DNA from: SAR324 cluster bacterium
Lineage (GTDB): Bacteria > SAR324 > XYD2-FULL-50-16
Direction of reading: 5' to 3'
NCBI GenBank assembly: GCA_002401295.1
Contig: NVSR01000001.1
Coordinates: 79,872 to 85,895 of the forward strand
Length of the DNA stretch: 6,024 nt
Part shown: positions 1 through 5,438 of the stretch, piece by piece
Position numbering within the stretch: the stretch's first letter is position 1
How the letters are laid out: every line of letters starts with the position of its first letter
Notes under the pieces: model-generated
What the model was told of the DNA's origin: nothing
Database searches by the model: none
What the model saw: only the letters and a program-made list of their open reading frames with translations
Program-made: the position numbers and the translations under genes

Positions 1-750
1 CAATTTATAACGCACTCATTACCTTTCACTTCACAGCTTGTATTTGCACAAGATATGGATAATGATGGTGACACAGATATTGTATCAAGAGATGGTTCCG
101 ACATTGTTATATATCTCAATGATGGCAACCAAAACTTTACAGAGTCACAAAGAATTACTCGTGATTATGGTTTTCATTATGATAGTAATGGCATCTATTT
201 AGCAGATATAAACAGCGATGGACGTATTGATATTATTGCTGCTTGGATGGGTCAAGATTGGTATAAAAATGAAGAAGATGGAAGTTTCACAAGACTTCCT
301 TTAAGCTCAAGAGGAAAAGACATTATCGCTTTTGATATTGACCTTGATGGTGATATGGACTTTATCGAGTCAGATAACAATGTGTTCTGGCATGAAAATA
401 ACGGTAGCCAAGCCTTTACGGCACATCAATTATCTGATGATGATATTGGTGGAGCTTCATCGTATTCTATAGATATAGACAATGATGGTGATATTGATAT
501 TGTCTCAACTAGACGATGGACTAATGGAATCGATTTGTATGTTAATGATGGATTGCAAAATTTTAGTAAAATTCTTGTATCAATGAGTAACAATTCAGGG
601 TATACCTATGCAACTGACATAGATAATGATGGGTACATAGATGTTTTAAATGGTACGGTTTGGTATAAGAATGATGGATACAATAACTTCATAAAACAGC
701 CTGCATTAAGTCTTGATAATCAAACTTTGGTTAATTTGGCAAATAAATAA
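1..750 (+). CDS. FG-GAP/VCBS-repeat protein, C-terminal part (5' truncated)
   Basis: The reading frame is open from the first base to the TAA at 748-750, giving 249 residues of a longer protein; the ATG at 55 lies inside a repeat and is not the real start. Five copies of a calcium-loop motif of the type D-x-[DN]-x-D-G-x-x-D are visible, starting near residue 18 (DMDNDGDTDI) and recurring as DINSDGRIDI, DIDLDGDMDF, DIDNDGDIDI and DIDNDGYIDV. Most are followed by W/Y-rich strands such as WYKNEEDGSF or LYVNDGLQNF. This is the pattern of FG-GAP/VCBS repeats, which build integrin-like beta-propeller blades and bind Ca2+. Such proteins are usually secreted or surface-located and act in adhesion or binding. 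The chain ends about 20 residues after the last blade, with no membrane anchor or recognisable sorting domain, so any export signal must lie upstream of the window. The family is clear; the specific role is unknown. Confidence 0.85.
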   Translation, partial: QFITHSLPFTSQLVFAQDMDNDGDTDIVSRDGSDIVIYLNDGNQNFTESQRITRDYGFHYDSNGIYLADINSDGRIDIIAAWMGQDWYKNEEDGSFTRLPLSSRGKDIIAFDIDLDGDMDFIESDNNVFWHENNGSQAFTAHQLSDDDIGGASSYSIDIDNDGDIDIVSTRRWTNGIDLYVNDGLQNFSKILVSMSNNSGYTYATDIDNDGYIDVLNGTVWYKNDGYNNFIKQPALSLDNQTLVNLANK

Positions 751-759
751 AATTTACTA

Positions 760-789
760 AGGGCGCATCACTTGGTGCGCCTTGTTTTT
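760..789 (+). terminator. Rho-independent terminator of the FG-GAP/VCBS gene
   Basis: The stem GGCGCATC (762-769) pairs with GGTGCGCC (774-781) with one G-U wobble around the loop ACTT. It is followed by TTGTTTTT (782-789). It sits 12 bases after the stop codon and is the only GC-rich hairpin with a T-run in the window. Read on the minus strand there is only a short A/T flank (752-760), so it acts mainly on the plus strand. Confidence 0.85.
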
Positions 790-895
790 CAGTTTTTATC
801 TTTGCCGTTTCATTCAAAATATATAGCACCAAAAAATTCTACTAATATAAATATGCTAATAAAAAAACAAGATACAGTCTGCAACTTATTCTTGA

Positions 896-932
896 ATACT
901 TTTTAGTATTTAAAATAAATACTAAAAAGTAT
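896..932. promoter_or_regulatory. Perfect 16-bp inverted repeat, probable operator
   Basis: The arms at 896-911 and 917-932 are perfect reverse complements, separated by AAAAT. The core is TAGTATT-N7-AATACTA (904-924). It lies just upstream of the putative -35 of the downstream ATPase gene. The stem is entirely A/T apart from two G-C pairs and has no T-run after it, so an operator is more likely than a terminator. The 250-base gap between 751 and 1000 holds this repeat, the preceding terminator, the promoter and the second dyad; I see no gene in it. Confidence 0.55.
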
Positions 933-933
933 G

Positions 934-961
934 TTTAAATTACAATTTTATTAGATACAAT
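934..961 (+). promoter_or_regulatory. Putative sigma70 promoter of the ATPase gene
   Basis: The -10 candidate TACAAT (956-961) matches five of six consensus bases. A weak -35, TTTAAA (934-939), lies 16 bases upstream. Transcription would begin near 967-969, inside the second AGTATT dyad, leaving a leader of about 30 bases. The placement between two dyads supports a repressed promoter, but in such AT-rich DNA the exact hexamers are uncertain. Confidence 0.4.
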
Positions 962-963
962 AT

Positions 964-982
964 AGTATTCAAAAAAAATACT
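964..982. promoter_or_regulatory. Second AGTATT-N7-AATACT dyad, probable operator
   Basis: AGTATT (964-969) and AATACT (977-982) form an inverted repeat with a seven-base spacer, the same half-sites and spacing as the core of the larger inverted repeat at 905-923. The site would cover the predicted transcription start. Centre-to-centre distance between the two dyads is 59 bases. Confidence 0.45.
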
Positions 983-1000
983 TTATAGCAAGGAAACAGT

Positions 1001-2137
1001 ATGAGACTAAAAAATCCTTTTCGGTTTGACAAAGAGGTCGCTGGTGAATTCTTCTGTGGGCGTAAAGAAAATATAGATGATTTGATTGACTACATATTTA
1101 ATCAAGTAAATATTATTATGTTTTCAAAACGTAGAATTGGGAAAAGCTCTCTAATAAAAGAAGTCTTTGCAAATAAGCTTGATAAAGACATCTTAACCGC
1201 GCACATAGACATATATGCTATTTCAACGATAAAAGAGCTTTACCAGCATTTAAAAGAGGGTATAGAAGGATGTTTTACTAAACATGAAACAGGGCTTGAT
1301 AAACTTGCTAGAATTGCAGAAGAACTTAGGGAATGTTTTAATGATGCAGAGGTCAAGCTAGTAGTTGGAGTAAAGCCTTCAATAGAATTTAACTCAACTC
1401 AAAAAGATTATTATAGAGCAATAGAAGATTTATTATATGGATTTTATCGCTATCTTATAAGAAATGATTTACAAGCTGTAATCGCAATAGATGAATTTCA
1501 AAAGATTATCTCTCTTAATGAATCAGACAAAGTTGAAGCACTATTACGCACTTTAGTTAATAAACGTGAGAACTGTTCTTTTATTTTCACTGGATCTAAA
1601 CGTAATCTACTTTTATCATTATTTGATAAATCAGACCGCCCATTCTTCAAGCTAGGCACAACTTATCCTCTTGATGCTATTGAAAAAGAAGCTTTTTTTT
1701 CATGGAGCAAAGAACGATTTGAAAGAAAAGAAATATTTCTTGATAAAGGGGCCTTTGATTTTCTTTATAACGAAGCTGATGGTGAAACACGTTTTATGCA
1801 AATGATCTCCTATGAGCTATTTAAACAAGGAGAAAAGGCAAGTGTAATTACTTTAGAGATTATGCGGAAGTGTATTAAATCTATACTCGCTAAGAAAAAG
1901 GATTTAGGCGCTTTGCTTGATGCGTACACAACCCCCCAACAAAATGCTTTAAAAATTATTGCTAAAACAAATGGAAATAGTATTTATGAAAAAGAAATAT
2001 TAAATGAATATGATGTTTCTAAAGGAACGATGCAAAGTTCTGTTAAATCACTAAACGCAAAAGGTATAATTTTTGAAGCAGATGGTGTTATCCAGTTTGA
2101 AGATGTTGAGTTTAAGCTTTGGTTAAAACAACTGTAG
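1001..2137 (+). CDS. ATP-binding protein, archaeal-ATPase (COG1672/PF01637-like) family with C-terminal winged helix
   Basis: This 378-residue protein starts at an ATG preceded by AGGA (991-994) with a six-base spacer. The N-terminus 'NPFRF...FCGRKENIDDL' is the conserved lead-in of this STAND/AAA-related ATPase group. Walker A is SKRRIGKSS (residues 42-50), with Ser in place of the usual first Gly. Walker B is AVIAIDEFQ (159-167), with D164 and E165. A sensor-like strand FIFTGSKR is at 194-201. Residues from about 305 form a predicted winged helix: 'TPQQNALKIIAKTNG' followed by a 'VSKGTMQSSVKSLNAKGII' recognition-helix region (339-357). The family has ATPase domains coupled to nucleic-acid binding in many bacteria and archaea, mostly of unknown cellular role. 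The gene stands alone, convergent with the minus-strand genes, and no terminator is seen after it. The wing domain makes DNA binding, perhaps to its own operators, possible but unproven. Confidence 0.85.
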   Translation: MRLKNPFRFDKEVAGEFFCGRKENIDDLIDYIFNQVNIIMFSKRRIGKSSLIKEVFANKLDKDILTAHIDIYAISTIKELYQHLKEGIEGCFTKHETGLDKLARIAEELRECFNDAEVKLVVGVKPSIEFNSTQKDYYRAIEDLLYGFYRYLIRNDLQAVIAIDEFQKIISLNESDKVEALLRTLVNKRENCSFIFTGSKRNLLLSLFDKSDRPFFKLGTTYPLDAIEKEAFFSWSKERFERKEIFLDKGAFDFLYNEADGETRFMQMISYELFKQGEKASVITLEIMRKCIKSILAKKKDLGALLDAYTTPQQNALKIIAKTNGNSIYEKEILNEYDVSKGTMQSSVKSLNAKGIIFEADGVIQFEDVEFKLWLKQL

Positions 2138-2163
2138 AAAAATCAACTATTATGATAAAAATA

Positions 2164-2247
2164 TTATTTGTAACGAGACTTTAGTTTATTAAGACTGGTT
2201 ATATATTCTTGGGCGTATTCTTTTGCTTTTTCAATTGTTTTGAAAAC
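2164..2247 (-). other. Out-of-frame C-terminal continuation of the small unknown gene
   Basis: On the minus strand, skipping one base of the CC at 2247-2248 (GG in the sense strand) joins 'GNDFL' to 'VFKTIEKAKEYAQEYI', then 'TSLNKLKSRYK' and a TAA at 2164-2166. The segment reads as a lysine/glutamate-rich amphipathic helix, has no internal stop for 27 codons and ends at a natural-looking C-terminus 26 bases short of the convergent ATPase stop. This is inference from frame quality; there is no start codon or ribosome site of its own. Confidence 0.5.
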
Positions 2248-2584
2248 CTAAGAAATCATTACCTCTCCATAATTCGGGAGCAGTATTGTTTTTAATATTA
2301 AATGTATAGTCTTCAACTTTGTATTCTGTTTGGTTCAGCTCTTGTTTAAAGTCTTCAATGATCTCTTTTTGTTTTCTTGTGTTTACCCCTCTAAGTCTTA
2401 TGAAGAGTTCCGCGCTTGCATTACTTATGCTAATTGGTTTAAATGAATTTAACCAACCCTTTTTTATATCATCTTTAAAACTTAATCCAATAATAATGCA
2501 TTGAGAAGCATTAATAGCGGAGGTGTTTTTATCTTGCGTATAGGCATTCTCTTTTATCCATTTTTGGGTAACTGTTACGCTCAT
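2231..2584 (-). CDS. Small protein of unknown function, probably truncated by a frameshift
   Basis: The gene starts at ATG (2584) with an AAGAAG-type ribosome site about six bases upstream and, as it stands, encodes 117 residues ending GNDFLGFQNN. I do not recognise the family. It has no signal peptide or membrane segment. The middle is mixed strand and helix, with a basic/acidic stretch 'RGVNTRKQKEIIEDFKQEL'. It lies 48 bases downstream of the kfrA-like gene on the same strand with no terminator between, so the two are probably co-transcribed. The last seven residues look unnatural. A protein-like sequence continues in the next frame immediately beyond (2164-2247), which would give about 139 residues if one base were removed near 2247-2248. 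It could be a recent pseudogene, a sequencing error, or a frameshift site. Confidence 0.6.
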   Translation of the reverse strand: MSVTVTQKWIKENAYTQDKNTSAINASQCIIIGLSFKDDIKKGWLNSFKPISISNASAELFIRLRGVNTRKQKEIIEDFKQELNQTEYKVEDYTFNIKNNTAPELWRGNDFLGFQNN

Positions 2585-2632
2585 AAGTACTTCTTTTTGA
2601 CTCGCATTATATCAAATGTGGGTCCAGGGATT

Positions 2633-3589
2633 TTATTTCTTAGATAAAGCCGTAGTCAAAGATTCTCGTTCTCTCTCAGATAGTGACAATTTACTATTAA
2701 GATCAGTAATCATTTTTTGAGACTCAACAAGTTGGGTTTGAGATTTTGTTAATTCTTTATCAAGCTGCTTATATTCTCTATTGTCAGTTTCTAAACGGTT
2801 TATATCTTTTGTAAGGGCTTCATTTTCCACTGTATGTCTTACGGCTTCTGTCTTTTGTTCGGCTAAGTCAAAACGCAGTGCTTCAAATAGCTGTTTGGTT
2901 TTTTCAAGCTCTGCTTTTTCAATGTCTCGTTTTGCTTCATCAATAGAAAGGCTTTTGACTTGTTCTCTTAATAGTTTTGTTTCTTGTTCTGCTTGTGATG
3001 CTCTAGTGTTGGCAACTTCAATAAGGGCATTGGCTTGTTCTTTTGAAGCCTTTATTGAATTTTCAGAAATTAACTTTATTTCAGAACTTTCAGTTTCAGC
3101 CTGGCGCTTAGCTTCATTAGCAGTTTCAATTTCAGATTCAGACTTTTTGATTTTATTAGATGCATCTAAAGTGATTTTTTCTATTTTTTCAGCAGCTTCT
3201 TTTTTAATAACCTCAACAGACTCAAATAAATCTTTTTTGATTGTATCAGATTCAATTACTTTTTCTTCAAGAAGTTCTACATACTCATCAATTTGTTCTT
3301 TTTGCCTAATATTAATCTCAGAAAGTTCAGAAGTTCGTTTTTCAACAATTACATGAATCTCTCCAGCAATAAGTTTTGCAACACTACTACTGCCTATCTC
3401 ATCTGCCATCTTAGAAACTTCCGTATCTCTCTTTTCAAAAAAGTCGCGCAAATGCTTGGAAACTACTTCTGTTTTCCCCCCACTTACAGAAATCACAGCT
3501 CTTACAGTTGGTTTAACAGCTTTTGCAAGCATCCCAGAAGCTATTCTTTCAACGTCTTCAAATGTAATACCATTGTTTGTTTCTTTCAT
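2633..3589 (-). CDS. KfrA-like DNA-binding coiled-coil protein
   Basis: The 318-residue protein begins at an ATG with AAGGGG (3595-3600) five bases upstream. Residues about 8-55, 'FEDVERIASGML...KPTVRAVISVSGGKTEVVSKHLRDFFEKR', match the pattern of the KfrA N-terminal DNA-binding domain (PF11740): helix, 'PTxRxV', a Gly-Gly turn with a small/basic residue, then an 'Lxxff' helix. From about residue 80 to the end the sequence is almost unbroken alpha-helical coiled coil, rich in E, K, A, S and Q with no proline. Family members on broad-host-range plasmids are autorepressors and form filament-like assemblies that help plasmid segregation; related copies occur in chromosomes and integrated elements. 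No parA/parB or replication gene is in the window, so the partition role is not shown here. A promoter and GAAAC repeats lie directly upstream, consistent with self-regulation. Confidence 0.8.
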   Translation of the reverse strand: MKETNNGITFEDVERIASGMLAKAVKPTVRAVISVSGGKTEVVSKHLRDFFEKRDTEVSKMADEIGSSSVAKLIAGEIHVIVEKRTSELSEINIRQKEQIDEYVELLEEKVIESDTIKKDLFESVEVIKKEAAEKIEKITLDASNKIKKSESEIETANEAKRQAETESSEIKLISENSIKASKEQANALIEVANTRASQAEQETKLLREQVKSLSIDEAKRDIEKAELEKTKQLFEALRFDLAEQKTEAVRHTVENEALTKDINRLETDNREYKQLDKELTKSQTQLVESQKMITDLNSKLSLSERERESLTTALSKK

Positions 3590-3619
3590 GGAGACCCCTT
3601 TTTTATAAATAATTAAACA

Positions 3620-3648
3620 ATTATAGCGTACACGAAACTAGAAACATA
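3620..3648 (-). promoter_or_regulatory. Putative promoter of the kfrA-like gene
   Basis: On the minus strand a perfect TATAAT (3620-3625 in plus coordinates, read as ATTATA) lies about 30 bases before the ATG. The -35 region 17 bases upstream is weak (TATGTT, 3643-3648), as is common for promoters governed by a bound regulator. The short leader of roughly 24 bases contains only the ribosome site. Confidence 0.5.
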
Positions 3649-3678
3649 AATTAATAGGAAACATTCGTTTCCTGTTTC
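3634..3678. promoter_or_regulatory. GAAAC repeat cluster, probable KfrA-like operator
   Basis: Five copies of GAAAC occur in 45 bases: three on the plus strand (3634-3638, 3641-3645, 3658-3662) and two on the minus strand (3667-3671, 3674-3678). The outer pairs are each seven bases apart. The centre forms a perfect inverted repeat, AGGAAAC-ATTC-GTTTCCT (3656-3673). The cluster overlaps the spacer and -35 of the predicted kfrA promoter. KfrA proteins are known to bind repeated sites at their own promoters; that this protein binds here is inference. Confidence 0.5.
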
Positions 3679-3691
3679 CCAAGTAGTAAAG

Positions 3692-4309
3692 TTAAAGTCT
3701 CATCCCTTTAGGCATCAATTTGATTCTGTATGTTTCTTCAAGTTTTTTGTAAGTAATGAATGCTGCTGGTTCTTCTAACCCAATGTCATAAAAATCTCCG
3801 TATTCTCTATCCCCATCTGGGTCACATTTATTAGAGCATAGATTCATAGTGATATAGTTATTGTTTGCAAAATTTTCGTGAGCCTTTTGAATTGCATTAG
3901 ATTTCACAAAACCTAGTTTTGAATAAAAATTCTCTAAATCATGATTACAAGCTACATTACATCCCGAATCCAAGTTTATCTCTTTTTCAATGGCCTTTTG
4001 TAATGAATTTACACCTAGTCCTTGGCCACGCTTATTCCTTTTTACAGTAAAGTACTTCAAGCGCCTAAAGTTTTTATCATGCACTCCATAAACAAATAAC
4101 CCGAATGCGATTTTATCTTCGCCCTCTTTAACTATAAAAAAAGTGCTGACCTTGTTAATCATTAAGAAGTATGTCATTGTAAAGACCACTCTTTTAGGTT
4201 CATTATCATCTTCCATCAGTTTGACCATTGTATATATATCTGGTACGATATCTGAAGTTGGCTCTGTGTAAAATTCTACGTTCAAATTATTGTCTATTTT
4301 ATCTTTCAC
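3692..4309 (-). CDS. GNAT-family N-acetyltransferase
   Basis: The 205-residue protein has a GTG start (4307-4309) inside the end of the upstream gene; the coding regions overlap by 11 bases, so translation is probably coupled. AGGG sits about 10 bases before the GTG. The acetyl-CoA site (motif A) is LKYFTVKRNKRGQGLG (84-99), with the signature R94-x-x-G97-x-G99. Motif B is FYSKLGF (128-134), followed by a final core strand 'NYITMNL' (151-157). The family transfers acetyl groups from acetyl-CoA to amines on small molecules, proteins or tRNA-bound amino acids; the acceptor cannot be told. A C-terminal extension of about 45 residues follows the core. Four cysteines form two C-x3-C pairs (117/121 and 158/162), which is unusual for a GNAT and might bind metal or form a structural link. 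It is longer than typical GNAT toxins (about 170 residues), and its partner is not a ribbon-helix-helix antitoxin. Confidence 0.85.
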   Translation of the reverse strand: MKDKIDNNLNVEFYTEPTSDIVPDIYTMVKLMEDDNEPKRVVFTMTYFLMINKVSTFFIVKEGEDKIAFGLFVYGVHDKNFRRLKYFTVKRNKRGQGLGVNSLQKAIEKEINLDSGCNVACNHDLENFYSKLGFVKSNAIQKAHENFANNNYITMNLCSNKCDPDGDREYGDFYDIGLEEPAAFITYKKLEETYRIKLMPKGMRL

Positions 4310-4895
4310 TTTGATCTAACCCTATATTCTTTAAGTATTTAAATGTCTCATTCATGTCTGTTTTAAAGTTATTTTTTAGATAATTCTTTATCTTTCTTAC
4401 ATCTGTTAGTCCACGTCTTTTCATCGCGATTAGAACACCATCACCATTAAGTAGCTCAGAAAGTTCTAGCAAGTATTGTTTTTCAGTCTCCGATTTACTT
4501 AGAATATGCATAACTCTCTGCTCTTCGTCTGCAGCTTCCGTAATTTTGTCCAAATAAGATTGAGGGAGTTCATTCTCCAGGTGGTATAGAATTTCACCAT
4601 CTTTTTGAATATAGATTTCATCTAATACAATTGAATTTGAATTTACACGTTCTACTAGCTGGTTGTGTACCGTAACATCTATCTCTTTGCCCTCATAGCT
4701 ATTCCACATATGAAAAGCATACATATTATTATGCTCTATCATCCCATAATGAATGTCTATATCTATTTTATGGTATCTGCTGAGGTAATACTTCAGAATA
4801 AATGGAATGCGGTTACAAGCACCTTTAATGTCTTCTTGTTCAACCTTATCTGCAAGTAACTGGCTAACGCTTCTAACTATATCTATACTTATCAA
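4299..4895 (-). CDS. Transglutaminase-like (Cys-His-Asp) protein, probable
   Basis: The start is TTG at 4893-4895. An in-frame stop lies just upstream (4911-4913), no ATG is available before residue 51, and a strong ribosome site GAAGGGA (4902-4908) is six bases away, so TTG is well supported. The 198-residue product contains 'GACNRIPFILKYYLS' (C27), 'HMWN' (H62, W64) and 'KEIDVT' (D73). A Cys at the head of a helix, an H-x-W strand and an Asp before Thr about 10 residues later is the arrangement of the transglutaminase-like/papain-like fold. This fold includes cysteine peptidases, peptide N-glycanases and arylamine acetyltransferase relatives. The remaining half is helical and charged (from about residue 110) and unfamiliar. 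The gene leads a two-gene unit with the GNAT gene. The fold assignment comes from motif spacing only and is moderately sure; the activity is not known. Confidence 0.6.
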   Translation of the reverse strand: MISIDIVRSVSQLLADKVEQEDIKGACNRIPFILKYYLSRYHKIDIDIHYGMIEHNNMYAFHMWNSYEGKEIDVTVHNQLVERVNSNSIVLDEIYIQKDGEILYHLENELPQSYLDKITEAADEEQRVMHILSKSETEKQYLLELSELLNGDGVLIAMKRRGLTDVRKIKNYLKNNFKTDMNETFKYLKNIGLDQSER

Positions 4896-5011
4896 TACAC
4901 TTCCCTTCTTTTATAATCTCTTATTTTACCAAACTTTTAAAAAGAGACCGATGAGCCCCAACACTACGAGCAAAATACTAACGAAGATCAAGCAAATTAA
5001 ATTAATGTGAA

Positions 5012-5040
5012 ATTATAAAATATATGGACTTGACATTAAA
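5012..5040 (-). promoter_or_regulatory. Putative promoter of the Cys-protein/GNAT operon
   Basis: On the minus strand, TATAAT (5012-5017) has a weak -35, TTTAAT (5035-5040), 17 bases upstream. It would overlap the divergent plus-strand promoter at 5030-5058, so the two units could be controlled together. The leader would be about 110 bases. A nearer promoter within 4911-4990 cannot be excluded. Confidence 0.3.
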
Positions 5041-5058
5041 GGAATAGTTTCATAGTAT
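5030..5058 (+). promoter_or_regulatory. Putative sigma70 promoter of the membrane-protein operon
   Basis: A perfect -35 TTGACA (5030-5035) and a -10 TAGTAT (5053-5058, four of six) are separated by 17 bases. Transcription would start near 5065, about 30 bases before the ATG at 5097. The -10 coincides with the left arm of a TAGTAT-N10-ATACTA dyad. Confidence 0.6.
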
Positions 5059-5074
5059 GTCGATAAATATACTA
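5053..5074. promoter_or_regulatory. TAGTAT-N10-ATACTA dyad over -10 and start site
   Basis: TAGTAT (5053-5058) and ATACTA (5069-5074) are reverse complements. The half-sites equal those of the dyads before the ATPase gene, with the spacer one base longer (N10 against N9 when the arms are trimmed alike). It overlaps the predicted -10 and transcription start, where a repressor would act. Part of the match is expected in AT-rich DNA. Confidence 0.35.
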
Positions 5075-5096
5075 AATGAAGATTAAGGAAAATAAT

Positions 5097-5438
5097 ATGA
5101 CCAACTTATTCAATTACCTAGGTATCGCTCTAGCAGTAGGTACAGTTTTATGTATTACTTACGTTGTTATTATAGGTAAAGAAGCGAGGAGTGAAGATAG
5201 AGGTATAGACTTTATCACAGTACTTTTCATTATGCTACTTTCTGTTTCATCAGCATACGCAATTAGCGCAAAAGAAAGTCATGAATTAATGATCAAAGAT
5301 TTTTTAAAGGGAGAAGTTATTGTTGTAGATGACAAAGCAATCTCAAATAAAAATGGATGGGTACTTGCTCAAGAAAATAAATATTTTATAAAAGGGGATA
5401 TGGCAATAGCCCTTCCTCTTGGGAGTATTTACAAATGA
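5097..5438 (+). CDS. Small two-helix membrane protein of unknown function
   Basis: The best start is the ATG at 5097, because AAGGA (5085-5089) is seven bases upstream. The earlier in-frame ATG at 5076 has no ribosome site and lies inside the leader just after the dyad. The 113-residue protein has two hydrophobic helices (residues 4-26 and 39-56) joined by a charged loop 'GKEARSEDRG', then a soluble tail of about 55 residues ending in 'ISNKNGWVLAQENKYFIKGDMAIAL'. Positive-inside weighting is ambiguous, since the loop holds both charges. The second segment ends SSAYA and might be mistaken for a cleavage site, but it is internal. I do not recognise the family. Its stop overlaps the next start as ATGA, so the two products are probably made together and may act as a membrane anchor and partner. 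Confidence 0.7.
   Translation: MTNLFNYLGIALAVGTVLCITYVVIIGKEARSEDRGIDFITVLFIMLLSVSSAYAISAKESHELMIKDFLKGEVIVVDDKAISNKNGWVLAQENKYFIKGDMAIALPLGSIYK

Noticed and set aside
55..57. ATG as the start of the FG-GAP/VCBS protein
   Set aside because: The frame is open upstream to base 1 and the ATG falls within a calcium-loop repeat (D-M-D-N-D-G).
896..932. Inverted repeat as a terminator or CRISPR-like repeat
   Set aside because: The stem is AT-only for practical purposes, has no trailing T-run, and occurs as one unit with a promoter beside it; there are no spacers or repeat series.
2319..2504. Plus-strand 61-codon frame
   Set aside because: Antisense to the small unknown minus-strand gene, with no ribosome site or promoter.
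2781..3616. Long plus-strand open frames opposite the kfrA-like gene
   Set aside because: They are antisense to a strong coiled-coil gene; their Ser/Phe-rich content is the mirror of Glu/Lys codons, and they lack ribosome sites.
3692..4309. GNAT toxin of a TacAT-type toxin-antitoxin pair
   Set aside because: The partner gene is a 198-residue Cys/His/Asp protein, not a short ribbon-helix-helix antitoxin, and the GNAT is longer than usual with an added C-terminal region.
4665..5010. Two plus-strand frames opposite the start of the transglutaminase-like gene
   Set aside because: Antisense to a better-supported gene with a clear ribosome site; hydrophobic content is a by-product of the reverse frame.
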